From contig NZ_JAAKGV010000008.1 of NCBI RefSeq assembly GCF_011043735.1, positions 62,001 through 126,000 on the forward strand: DNA of 64,000 nucleotides. The letters are read 5' to 3'. The number at the start of each line of letters is the position of its first letter. Within the stretch, counting starts at the first letter, position 1. The translations under genes were made by a program, and so were the position numbers. A model generated the notes under the pieces. That model searched no databases. It was not told the DNA's origin and was given only the letters and a program-made list of their open reading frames with translations. Of this stretch, positions 48,150 to 56,717 are shown piece after piece. Origin of the DNA: Methylobacterium sp. DB0501. GTDB taxonomy: Bacteria > Pseudomonadota > Alphaproteobacteria > Rhizobiales > Beijerinckiaceae.

Positions 48150-48328
48150 CCAAGGCAGGTCTCCTGGCTCGCGGATCGTCGCTCCCGCCTGGCCTTCCCG
48201 GTGCAGGGCACCAGTGGCCGCCGGCGGCGGGAGCTCTCCGCTCACAGTTGCGGGGGCAGCCCCGGCTTCGCTCGGTCGAGCGCACCGGATTCCCTCTTCG
48301 CCCCGGGCTCGCGCCCGGGGCACCTTGG
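48150..48328 (-). promoter_or_regulatory. Cobalamin (AdoCbl) riboswitch
   Basis: Minus-strand landmarks in order: CCAAGGTGCC (P1 start), GGGAATCCGGTGCG, GCCGGGGCTGCCCCCGC followed by AACTGTGAGCGG (the B12 box region), CCACTGG, GGGAAGGCCAGGCG, and CCAGGAGACCTGCC ending in CCTTGG, which pairs with the CCAAGG start. A GC-rich stretch to the TonB start follows and likely holds the regulated hairpin. Confidence 0.95.
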
Positions 48329-48428
48329 CAGTTCCATCCATGGCAGGTTGCCCTACGGAGAGCAACAGACCGGAAACGCAATGTAATAGTGTTACCGACG
48401 CCTGTGGCCGCGGCGGCACACCGTCGGG

Positions 48429-49394
48429 CTACCGGCCGCGCAGGAACGCCGCCGTGGCCGGGTGCAGCCACGCGGCCGGAACGGCCGCGTCGAGGTCGCG
48501 CGGGTCGCTCGGCCGCTCGTGCGGCAGGCGCCGCGCCAGCGCCGGCTTGGCCCTGTCGATCGCCGCGACGAGGCGGGCGACCGCTGCCGGGTCGAGACCG
48601 GGCTTGCCGAGCGTAAGGCTCCACGACCCCACGGTCTCGACCGCTTCGTCCTGGCCCGGGAAGGTTTTGGCCGGGACGGTCATGCGCCGCAGGGAGGGGC
48701 TCGCCGCCAGGATCGCGTCGATCGCGGCCGCGGAAGGCCCGAGGAAGCGGGCGCCCCCCGGCGCCTCGGCGACGGCCCGGAAACCCGGCCAGCCGGTGCC
48801 GCCCCCGAACAGGGCGGCGGCCCGCCCGTCCGCCACCATCGCCGGGCCGTCGCCGGCATGGTCGAGGAGGATCGGCCGGATGTCGTGCTCGGGGTCGAGG
48901 CCCGCGCCCCGCAGGACCGTCCGGCCCATGGCAGTGAGACCGGAGGCGCGCGTGCCGAGGGCCACCGGCCGCCCGCGCAAATCGTCGATGCGGCGCACCG
49001 GGCTGTCGGCCCGGACCACGAACAGGCCCGGCGCCGCGTAGACCGGGGCGACCACGGCGATCGGCTGCTCCGCCCCCTTGCCCACCCCCTGCCCCGCCAG
49101 GGCCTCGTAGGCGTATTCGCCCTGGACGAGGCCGAGATCGACCTTGCCCTCGCGCAGGAGGATCAGGTTCTCGGTCGAGCCCTTGCTGGCGCGCAGCTCC
49201 AGGGTGATGTCCGGGCTCACCTCCCGGATCGCCGCCGCCAGCGCCTCGCCATAGGCCGGGAAACCGCCGCCCGGCGTTGCGGTGGCGAGGACGAGGTGCA
49301 GGGGTGCGGAGGTCGGCCGGTCCTGGGCCGTCGCGGCGGAGAGCGGCACGAGGAGGCCGGCGAAGGCGGCGGCGATGAGCCAGTGGTTCGGCAT
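48429..49394 (-). CDS. TAXI-family periplasmic solute-binding protein
   Basis: A 321-aa protein with a signal peptide (LIAAAFAGLLVPLSAATA, cleavage near residue 24). The mature part has LVLATATPGGGFPAYGEALA, LELRASKGSTENLILLREGKVDLGLVQGEYAYEAL and LRGRPVALGTRASGL, a typical TAXI/NMT1-like layout. Unlike the 40137 homologue it has no C-terminal membrane anchor. No TRAP membrane component is near. It lies upstream of, and in the same direction as, the riboswitch operon, but the region between looks like a separate promoter plus riboswitch leader. Confidence 0.8.
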   Translation of the reverse strand: MPNHWLIAAAFAGLLVPLSAATAQDRPTSAPLHLVLATATPGGGFPAYGEALAAAIREVSPDITLELRASKGSTENLILLREGKVDLGLVQGEYAYEALAGQGVGKGAEQPIAVVAPVYAAPGLFVVRADSPVRRIDDLRGRPVALGTRASGLTAMGRTVLRGAGLDPEHDIRPILLDHAGDGPAMVADGRAAALFGGGTGWPGFRAVAEAPGGARFLGPSAAAIDAILAASPSLRRMTVPAKTFPGQDEAVETVGSWSLTLGKPGLDPAAVARLVAAIDRAKPALARRLPHERPSDPRDLDAAVPAAWLHPATAAFLRGR

Positions 49395-49688
49395 GAGGTC
49401 GTCCAGGCTGTCTCGGCTCTCTCGCCGCCGATCGTTGAAACCGAGGCGGAGATCGGGCGCCGCCTGTCGCAAACCGGCACCGGCGCCGTTCCGGGCGCTC
49501 ACGCCAGCGGCGCGGCCCGGGACGATGATGGCGATCGCGACGCGCGCCGATCAATCCCCCCAGGGGGCCGGGCCGGGCTTGCCCACATCTCGGCACGGGC
49601 CGAACCACGGTCATCCCATCCGCCGCCTCGCCCTGAGGTCGGCAGTGGCGGGATGGCGGCCACGGTGACGGCTTTTCCCCGCTTCCCC

Positions 49689-50933
49689 TCACGCCGCCAC
49701 GCGCGGCGCTTCCTCCGGCAGCTCGTCCGCCGGCCCGAAGAACTCGTGGCGGATCCGCTCGGCCGGTACGCCGAGACGGGCGAGGCCGTGGACGAGGCTG
49801 GCGAGGAAGGACTTGGGACCGCAGAGGTAATAGGTCGCGTCCACCGCCGGGGTGTGGGCGACGAGCCAGTCGGCGGTGATCCGGCCGACCGCGTCGTGAT
49901 CGATCCCGAGCCGGTCCTCGGCCTCGGGCACCTCGTAGACGGTATGGAGGCGGATCGCCGGGCAGGCGGCGGCGAGGCTTCGCGCGTGCCCGGCCATGGC
50001 GTGGACGCGGCCGCACAGGGCACCGTGCACGTACCAGGTCGGCCGCTCCGGCGTCTCGGCCCGGATCGTCTCCAGCATGCTCATCATCGGGGTGAGGCCG
50101 ACGCCGCCGCTCACCAGCACCACCGGGGCGGTCGCCGCCCGGTCGAGCACGAAATCGCCGGCGGGCGCCGCGGCCTTCAGCACGGTGCCGGGGCCCGCCT
50201 CGTCGTGCAGCCAGGACGAGACGGTCCCGGCCGGGCGGCCCGGTGCCGCCTCGCGCTTCACCGTGATGCGGTAGGCCCGGTCGTTCGGCGCGCAGGAGAC
50301 CGAGTAGTTGCGCACCAGTACGCCGTGACCGGGCAGGTCGAACCGCAGCCCGAGATACTGCCCGGGTACGTGGCGCAGCACCGGCCCGCCATCGACCGGG
50401 ACGAGCATGAAGGAGCGGATCGTCGCGCTCTCCGGGCGCACGCTCTCGATCCGGAACTCGCGCCAGCCGGTCCAGCCGCCGGGCCGGCCCGCATGGTCGC
50501 GGTAGAGCGCGGCCTCGCGGGCGATCAGGATGTCGGCCAGGAACCAGTAGGCCTCGCCCCAGGCGGCGCAGATCTCGGGCGTGGCGGCCTCGGCCAGCAC
50601 GTCGCGGATCGCCCCGAGCAGCGCCTCGGCGACGGCGCGGTAATGCTCCGGCAGGATCGCCAGGGTGACGTGCTTCTGGGCGATGCGCTCGACCGCGCCG
50701 GCGAGGGCGTCGAGATCGTCGATGTGGCGGGCATAGGCCAGCACCGCGGCGGCCAGGGCTTTCGGCTGGGAGCCGGTCTCGCCGTGATGTGACTGGTTGA
50801 ACAGGTCGCGGATCGCCGGATCGGTGAACAGGCGCTCGTACATCCGGCGGGTGATCGCGAGGCCGTGCGCCTCCAGGGCGGGGATCGTGGCCTTGACGAG
50901 GGCGGTGGTGGCGGGGCTCAGCGGGGACGGCAT
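49689..50933 (-). CDS. hmp: Flavohemoprotein (nitric oxide dioxygenase)
   Basis: A 414-aa cytoplasmic enzyme converting NO and O2 to nitrate. Globin domain (1-140; proximal heme His in RIAQKHVTLAIL, LFNQSHH near the distal side), FAD-binding domain (RNYSVSCAP) and NAD-binding domain (VLVSGGVGLTPMMSML, YYLCGPKSFL) are all present. An extension to 50981 would read into the operator, so the ATG at 50933 is preferred. It is divergent from nsrR, with the operator between them. Confidence 0.96.
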   Translation of the reverse strand: MPSPLSPATTALVKATIPALEAHGLAITRRMYERLFTDPAIRDLFNQSHHGETGSQPKALAAAVLAYARHIDDLDALAGAVERIAQKHVTLAILPEHYRAVAEALLGAIRDVLAEAATPEICAAWGEAYWFLADILIAREAALYRDHAGRPGGWTGWREFRIESVRPESATIRSFMLVPVDGGPVLRHVPGQYLGLRFDLPGHGVLVRNYSVSCAPNDRAYRITVKREAAPGRPAGTVSSWLHDEAGPGTVLKAAAPAGDFVLDRAATAPVVLVSGGVGLTPMMSMLETIRAETPERPTWYVHGALCGRVHAMAGHARSLAAACPAIRLHTVYEVPEAEDRLGIDHDAVGRITADWLVAHTPAVDATYYLCGPKSFLASLVHGLARLGVPAERIRHEFFGPADELPEEAPRVAA

Positions 50934-50960
50934 GGCGCGGCTCGACGGTTCGTTGCGATC

Positions 50961-50985
50961 AAAGGTGCATTCAATATGCATCTTT
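50961..50985. promoter_or_regulatory. NsrR operator between hmp and nsrR
   Basis: AAAGGTGCAT-TCAAT-ATGCATCTTT, a 10-bp inverted repeat with one mismatch, resembles the AAGATGCAT-type NsrR consensus. A further half-site AAGGTGCAT follows at 51001-51009, closer to nsrR. Repression relieved by NO is the expected logic. Confidence 0.85.
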
Positions 50986-51043
50986 TAAAACGGCGGCCTG
51001 AAGGTGCATAGGCTTTACAGGTTATGAGGCGGGCTCGGCTCCC

Positions 51044-51520
51044 ATGCGCCTGACGCGATACACCGACTACGCCCTGCGCACGCTGCTGTATCTCGGCGCG
51101 CAGGATCTCGGCACCGGCGAGCCGCGGCAGAGTTCGATCGGCGAGATCGCCCGGGCCTACGGGATCTCCGAGAACCACCTGACGAAGGTGGTGCATCAGC
51201 TCGGTCGGCTCGGCCTGGTACGCACGATCCGCGGCCGCGGCGGCGGCCTGCGCCTCGCGGTGGCGCCGGACAGGATCGTGGTCGGCGCGGTGGTGCGGCA
51301 GACGGAGGAAGACCTGGCCCTGGTCGCGTGCTTCGGCGACGGCGCCTGCGCCATCACCCCGGCCTGCCGCCTGCGTGTCGCCCTGGCCGAGGCGCTGGCC
51401 GCCTTCCTGGCGGTGCTCGACCGCTACACCCTGGCCGACCTGCTGGCGGGCGGGGCGGCGCCGGATCTGGCCCGGCTCCTCGGGCTGCCGGAGCCGGGGG
51501 CAGAGCGGATGGGGATGTAG
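51044..51520 (+). CDS. nsrR: Rrf2-family NO-responsive repressor NsrR
   Basis: A 158-aa Rrf2 protein with winged helix MRLTRYTDYALRTLLYLG, SENHLTKVVHQLGRLGLV and GRGGGLRLA. The three cluster cysteines C96, C102 and C108 have the C-x5-C-x5-C spacing that binds the NO-sensitive [Fe-S] cluster in NsrR. Divergent from hmp around the palindrome, so it likely represses hmp and itself. Confidence 0.95.
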   Translation: MRLTRYTDYALRTLLYLGAQDLGTGEPRQSSIGEIARAYGISENHLTKVVHQLGRLGLVRTIRGRGGGLRLAVAPDRIVVGAVVRQTEEDLALVACFGDGACAITPACRLRVALAEALAAFLAVLDRYTLADLLAGGAAPDLARLLGLPEPGAERMGM

Positions 51521-51558
51521 GCGGCCGATCGTGGCAGCGCGGGAAACCCGCCCTCGGC

Positions 51559-51661
51559 GGAACTCGGGCAAGCCCGAGTCGAACATGCCGGTGGGGAACT
51601 CGGGCAAGCCCGATTCGAGCGTGCCGGTGGGGAACTCGGGCAAGCCCGAGTTCCATGGGGG
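51559..51661. repeat. Three tandem 36-bp hairpin units
   Basis: Units start at 51559, 51595 and 51631. Each begins GGAACTCGGGCAAGCCCGA and contains the hairpin ACTCGGGC-AA-GCCCGAGT (perfect in units 1 and 3). The array lies between convergent nsrR and the dehydrogenase gene and may act as a repeated terminator. Confidence 0.85.
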
Positions 51662-51675
51662 ACTGTTCGGGGAGG

Positions 51676-52509
51676 TTACCCGCCCCGATTCGGCCGCTCG
51701 GCCTGCGGCGTGTAGTCGATCGTCGTGAAGCTGCCGCCCTGGAGGGTGCGGGCGATCGGGTCGAGGGGGTTCTCCTGGGCCAGGATCTCCTCGGCCCAAT
51801 CCTCTGCCGACTGGGTCGGCCGGTAGCCGATCACCGCCGCCGCCGCCTGGTTGTCCCAGTAGCTGCGCGGGTTGTTCGAGGCGCCCCACACCGCGACGTA
51901 GCCGGGGATCGGCGCCGCGATGCTGCGCAACACGAGCTGGCCGAGGTCGTCGTGGCCGAGCCAGGTCGAGAGGTGGCGGAACTCGGTCGGGCGCGGCAGG
52001 GCACTGCCGATGCGCAGGGCCACGCCCTCGATGCCGTGCCGGTCCCAGTACATCCGGCCCATCAGCTCGCCCCAGGCCTTGCTCAGGCCGTAGAACCCGT
52101 CCGGCCGGAAAGGTGCTTCGATCGCGAGCCGGTCGTCCACCGCATGCATGCCGAAGGCGTGGTTGGAGCTGGCGAACACCACCCGGCGCAGACCGTGGCG
52201 GCGCGCGCCCTCGTACACCGCCCGCAGGGCAACGAGGTTGTTCTCGATCACCTCCGGCAAGGGCTTCTCGACGCTGGTGCCGGCCATGTGGACCAGGACG
52301 TCGGTGCCTTGGAGCAGCCGGTCGACGGCCTCGGCGTCGCGCAGGTCGCCGGTCGTCACGGTCTCGGCGTCGGAGAGCGGCGTCAGCGCCGTCGGGCCCC
52401 CGCCGGAGCGCAAGGTGTGGCCGGCCGCGAGCAGCCGCGGCCGCAGCACCGCCCCGATCTGCCCGCCCGCCCCCGACAGGGCGACCCTGATTCCCGCGGC
52501 CTCGCTCAT
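51676..52509 (-). CDS. NAD-dependent epimerase/dehydratase, uronate dehydrogenase-like
   Basis: A 277-aa extended short-chain dehydrogenase with nucleotide motif SGAGGQIG, SSNHAFGMH and active-site YGLSKAWGE (Tyr-x3-Lys). The SSNH and YGLSK patterns are those of uronate dehydrogenases, which oxidise galacturonate or glucuronate to lactones. The ATG at 52509 is preceded by GGAGGGACGC. Its divergent neighbour is an SMP-30 lactonase, so the pair could run oxidative sugar-acid catabolism. The precise substrate is inferred. Confidence 0.8.
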   Translation of the reverse strand: MSEAAGIRVALSGAGGQIGAVLRPRLLAAGHTLRSGGGPTALTPLSDAETVTTGDLRDAEAVDRLLQGTDVLVHMAGTSVEKPLPEVIENNLVALRAVYEGARRHGLRRVVFASSNHAFGMHAVDDRLAIEAPFRPDGFYGLSKAWGELMGRMYWDRHGIEGVALRIGSALPRPTEFRHLSTWLGHDDLGQLVLRSIAAPIPGYVAVWGASNNPRSYWDNQAAAAVIGYRPTQSAEDWAEEILAQENPLDPIARTLQGGSFTTIDYTPQAERPNRGG

Positions 52510-52582
52510 GCGTCCCTCCCCGTCCTCGTTGGCGGCGCCCGGGCGGGCGCGTCGCACCCCGTCGTCGTGATGCGTCGGCATA

Positions 52583-52671
52583 GGGTCAAGGACAGAATCG
52601 GGGTCAAGGCCGGAATTGGGGTCGAGGACGGAATCGGGTTCAAGGGCCGATCGGGGGTCGATGGCCGATCG
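52583..52671. repeat. Five degenerate 18-bp tandem units
   Basis: Units of the type GGGTCAAGGACAGAATCG repeat from 52583 (about 18, 18, 18, 17 and 18 bp) between the two divergent genes, ending shortly before the lactonase ribosome-binding site. Confidence 0.8.
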
Positions 52672-52751
52672 CGCGACGACGCGGCTTGCCTCCCGCGGCG
52701 CGGGCGGCGAAGGTCCGCCGCCCGTCGAGACGAGCCAGGAGGACATCGCCC

Positions 52752-53687
<936 letters not shown>

Positions 53688-53765
53688 GGCCACGGCAGAG
53701 CGCGGCCTCATGCCGACGGCCCGGGATGCTGAGGCACCGGACCGTTGGGATTGGAGGGCGGCGCC

Positions 53766-54806
53766 TTACCCGCGCCGCCCCGCCGCCACCAGGCACATGA
53801 GCTCGAACAGCACCTGCGCGGCGCATTGCGCCGTGTTGCTGGTGGGATCGTATTGCGGCGCCACCTCGACGACGTCGCCGCCGACCACGTTCAGGCCGGC
53901 GAGCCCGCGCAGCAGGTCCAGCACCTCGCGGGGGGTGAGCCCGCCCATCTCCGGCGTGCCCGTGCCGGGGGCGAAGCCGGGATCGAGGCTGTCGACATCG
54001 AAGGAGACGTAGGTCGGGCCCTCGCCCGCCACCTCGCGGGCCCGGGCGATCACCGCGGGAAGCCCGAGCCGCGGCACCTCCTCGGCGTGGATCACCGTCA
54101 TGCCGGAGACATAGGAGAACTCCCATAGGTACTCGGCGCCGCCGCGGATGCCGATCTGGATCGTGCGTGCGGGATCGAGCACACCGTCGAGCACCGCCTG
54201 GCGGAACGGGCCGCCATGATGGAACTTCGAGCCCTCGTAGACGCCGCCGGTGTCGCAATGGGCGTCGATGTGGATCATGCCGACCGGGCGCGACGCGCCC
54301 ACCGCCCGCAGGGTCGCACGGCTGATCGAGTGGTCGCCGCCCACTGCCAGCGGCACCACGCCGGCCTTGACCACGGCGGAGAAGAATTCCTCGATGTCCT
54401 CGTGGCAGCTCTCGAGGGAGAAGCGGCTGCGGAACGGCACGTCGCCGATATCGGCCGCCGTCAGTTCCGCCGCCGGCGTCATCCGCAGCACGTGCTCGTA
54501 GGGGCCGATCCGCTCGACCGCCCGCACCGCCCGCGGGCCGAGGCGGGCACCGGCCCGGTTGGTGACCCCGAGATCCATCGGCACGCCGATCAGCGCCACG
54601 TCGAGGCCGCCGAAATCCGGCAGCGTCGCGACGTCCGGGCGGAACGGTAGGTCGAGGAAGGTCGCCGGATCGGCGAAGGGCCACTTGCGCCGGTCGCTCT
54701 CGCTGAATTGCTGCTTGGCCGCCTTCGCGAAATCCGGATCGTCGATGTCGCCGCCGGTCGCGTCGAGGTAGCGGGCCCGCAGGGCCGCGAGCTTGGCTTG
54801 ATCCAT
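53766..54806 (-). CDS. Ureohydrolase (agmatinase/guanidinobutyrase family)
   Basis: A 346-aa arginase-superfamily enzyme with all manganese motifs: GGDHSI, MIHIDAHCDTGG and YVSFDVDSLDPGFAPGTGTPE. The long N-terminal region (ARYLDATGGDIDDPDFAKAAKQ) is like guanidinobutyrase, guanidinopropionase or guanidine-hydrolase branches rather than short agmatinases. Which guanidino compound is hydrolysed to urea plus amine is not readable from motifs alone. The ATG at 54806 fits the family N-terminus. Possible link: putrescine formation with the decarboxylase 5 kb away. Confidence 0.88.
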   Translation of the reverse strand: MDQAKLAALRARYLDATGGDIDDPDFAKAAKQQFSESDRRKWPFADPATFLDLPFRPDVATLPDFGGLDVALIGVPMDLGVTNRAGARLGPRAVRAVERIGPYEHVLRMTPAAELTAADIGDVPFRSRFSLESCHEDIEEFFSAVVKAGVVPLAVGGDHSISRATLRAVGASRPVGMIHIDAHCDTGGVYEGSKFHHGGPFRQAVLDGVLDPARTIQIGIRGGAEYLWEFSYVSGMTVIHAEEVPRLGLPAVIARAREVAGEGPTYVSFDVDSLDPGFAPGTGTPEMGGLTPREVLDLLRGLAGLNVVGGDVVEVAPQYDPTSNTAQCAAQVLFELMCLVAAGRRG

Positions 54807-55262
54807 GGAAGGCTCCGGAGATGGGGGCCCGCGCGGCGCATGGGCCTGTGGGCGCGGCACTCGGGGGGCTCGGCGCCAAGGCCGCGGCGCGCCCGGCGTG
54901 CCCTCGGCCCGCGCCACCCGCCGCGACAAGAGCGCAGCCCGGCCATGCTGGCAAGCCCGCTGTGTCGTGTACAGTGCGCGTTGCAAGAAACGCCGCTCTC
55001 GATCTCTGATTTTGCCGCATTCTCTGAAACGAACCGATATCCACTTCGTCGGAAAATGCTCCAGCCGACCGGGTCTTCCGCGAAGCCTGCCTCGGCGAGG
55101 CGCTGCTGGCGACCAGCGTCGGTGCCTGCGCGACGGATCTCGTTGCCCTTCTGCTCCGGCCGCGCCACGTCATGCCATTGCAGGGAACCATGACGCCTCA
55201 AGTAACATTGGCCGCCGGGGAAAAGCACGCGTGCGCCGGGCGCTGACGGGCTCGCGGGAGCC
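54807..55262. other. Intergenic region upstream of the ureohydrolase
   Basis: About 455 bp before a dead regulator gene. The part 54955-55060 is AT-richer and probably contains the ureohydrolase promoter. I see no riboswitch motif or strong palindrome. Confidence 0.5.
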
Positions 55263-55726
55263 ATGGACACGATCACCCTCGACCGCCCCCTCGCCGACGC
55301 CGCCTTCGAGGCCTGTCGCGCGGTCTGCAGCGGCGGTACCGACGTGGAGCGGTTGGGCGTCCCCTGCGGACCGAAGGCGTCGCTCACCGGCTGCCGCGGA
55401 TGCTGATCTCAGACCGTCGCCTCGCCGGAGTGGCGCATGGGCGCAGCCCCCGCCGGGTGGCCCGCGACGGCTTCGACCATATCACCCTCCACCTCGTGCT
55501 CGACGGCAGCATGATGCTGGAGGTGCCGGATGCGGTCCGTCGGGTCGAGGCCGGCAGCGCCGCACCGTTCGACCTCACCCGGCCGCAGCGCCCCTGGACC
55601 GAGGGGACATACGGCGTGCGGCTCGGAGAGTACCGGCGCAGCCTGCGCGCCCGGGCCGAGCGGCGCGGCCCCTTGGGCGAGACGACGCCGCTCGGCTTCA
55701 CGGCCTGGCACGGCGAGTTGATCTGA
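55263..55726 (+). pseudogene. AraC-type regulator, N-terminal half only, frameshifted
   Basis: The frame from ATG 55263 gives MDTITLDRPLADAAFEACRAV... and ends at a TGA near 55401. In the +2 frame, RLPRMLISDRRLAGVAHGRSPR and DGFDHITLHLVLDGS continue the AraC-ligand-binding domain (AraC_binding_2) to a stop at 55726. The C-terminal helix-turn-helix domain is absent. Recognised from AraC regulators of the same opening sequence; dead by frameshift and truncation. Confidence 0.8.
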
Positions 55727-55852
55727 GCGCGGCGGCCGGCCCCCGCCGGCTGCGCCGCACCTGATCGTCATGCGATCGTTCCAGAACGCCCCGGACCAAC
55801 CGGCCCGGCGGCGATTCCCGAAGGCCTCAGGCCTTGCGCGGGCGGCCGCGAC

Positions 55853-56353
55853 TCACGCCTTGCGCGGGCGGCCGCGCTTGGCGCCGCTCGTCTCGGCCGG
55901 CGCCTTCACCACCGCGTCGGAGGTCGCGCGCTTGGCCGCCGCAGCGACGTTGCGGCCCCGGCCCAGCCCGATGCTCTTGGCGAGTTCGGAGCGCTGGGCG
56001 GCGTAGTTGGCGGCGACCATCGGGTAGTCGTGCGGCAGGCCCCACTTGCGGCGATACTCCTCGGGGGTGAGCCCGCGGGTCGACAGGTGGCGCTTCAGCG
56101 ACTTGTACTGCTTCCCGTCCTCGAGGCTGATCAGGTAGTCCGGGGTCACCGTCTTCTTGATAGGCATCAGCGGCACCGGCTTCTCGGCCTCCTTGACGGC
56201 CGGCTGGCCGAGGGAGACGAACGCGCTGTGCACGGTTCCGATCAGGGCGGCCAGGTCGGCGGCGGGAACGGAGTTGTTGGCGACGTAGGCGGATACGACG
56301 TCGGCGGCGAGGGCGACGAAATCGACCTCCTGGACCAGATCTTCTTGCGACAC
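55853..56353 (-). CDS. MucR/Ros family transcriptional regulator, without the canonical zinc Cys
   Basis: A 166-aa protein. The MucR core reads TPDYLISLEDGKQYKSLKRHLSTRGLTPEEYRRKWGLPHDYPMVA in pieces, with the His/His side visible (LKRHL, and H near GLPHDY). Where Ros has CxxC/CLEDG, this protein has YLISLEDG: no Cys. It may be one of the MucR proteins that work without zinc or with other ligands. The C-terminus ends GRPRKA (AT-hook-like), duplicated as a 20-bp repeat downstream. Regulates surface and virulence-type genes in relatives. Confidence 0.85.
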   Translation of the reverse strand: MSQEDLVQEVDFVALAADVVSAYVANNSVPAADLAALIGTVHSAFVSLGQPAVKEAEKPVPLMPIKKTVTPDYLISLEDGKQYKSLKRHLSTRGLTPEEYRRKWGLPHDYPMVAANYAAQRSELAKSIGLGRGRNVAAAAKRATSDAVVKAPAETSGAKRGRPRKA

Positions 56354-56717
56354 GGATAATCATCCTAATTCACGCACCCGGTAGACGGGCATAGGCCAGA
56401 TATCGGGCATCTGGCTACGGTTTCAACCCACCGTCGCGACGTCAGCCCTGAATTTCCCACAGATGCTTTTGATAATGGCGCAAGCTTCCCGTCGCGCAAC
56501 GGCTTCATGCGGGCCCCGGAGATTCGCCCAAGCCTTGCGCCGCCCGGGGCTCATCGACAGCCAACTCTGAGATCAAGATCGCATCGCGGCATCACGCGCG
56601 GCGAAATGAACGCAAAGCGCTCAGGCGACGACGGATCACGGCGCCAAATTCGCTCCGCCGCCCTTCCCCCGGCCCCGGACTTGCACTAACCCCGAGGCCC
56701 GACCGGCGAGTGCCGCC
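56354..56717. other. Divergent promoter region, mucR-like and acyltransferase genes
   Basis: About 360 bp, more AT-rich near 56355-56500. It must hold promoters for both directions. MucR proteins often autoregulate from such AT-rich DNA. No operator palindrome was recognised. Confidence 0.5.

Noticed and set aside
45817..50016. Single giant frame from the TonB receptor through the upstream genes
   Set aside because: The part upstream of 48015 crosses the cobalamin riboswitch and reads the TAXI and hmp genes out of frame.
51559..51661. Tandem repeat considered as a CRISPR array
   Set aside because: Units follow each other directly without unique spacers, only three copies exist and no cas gene is near.
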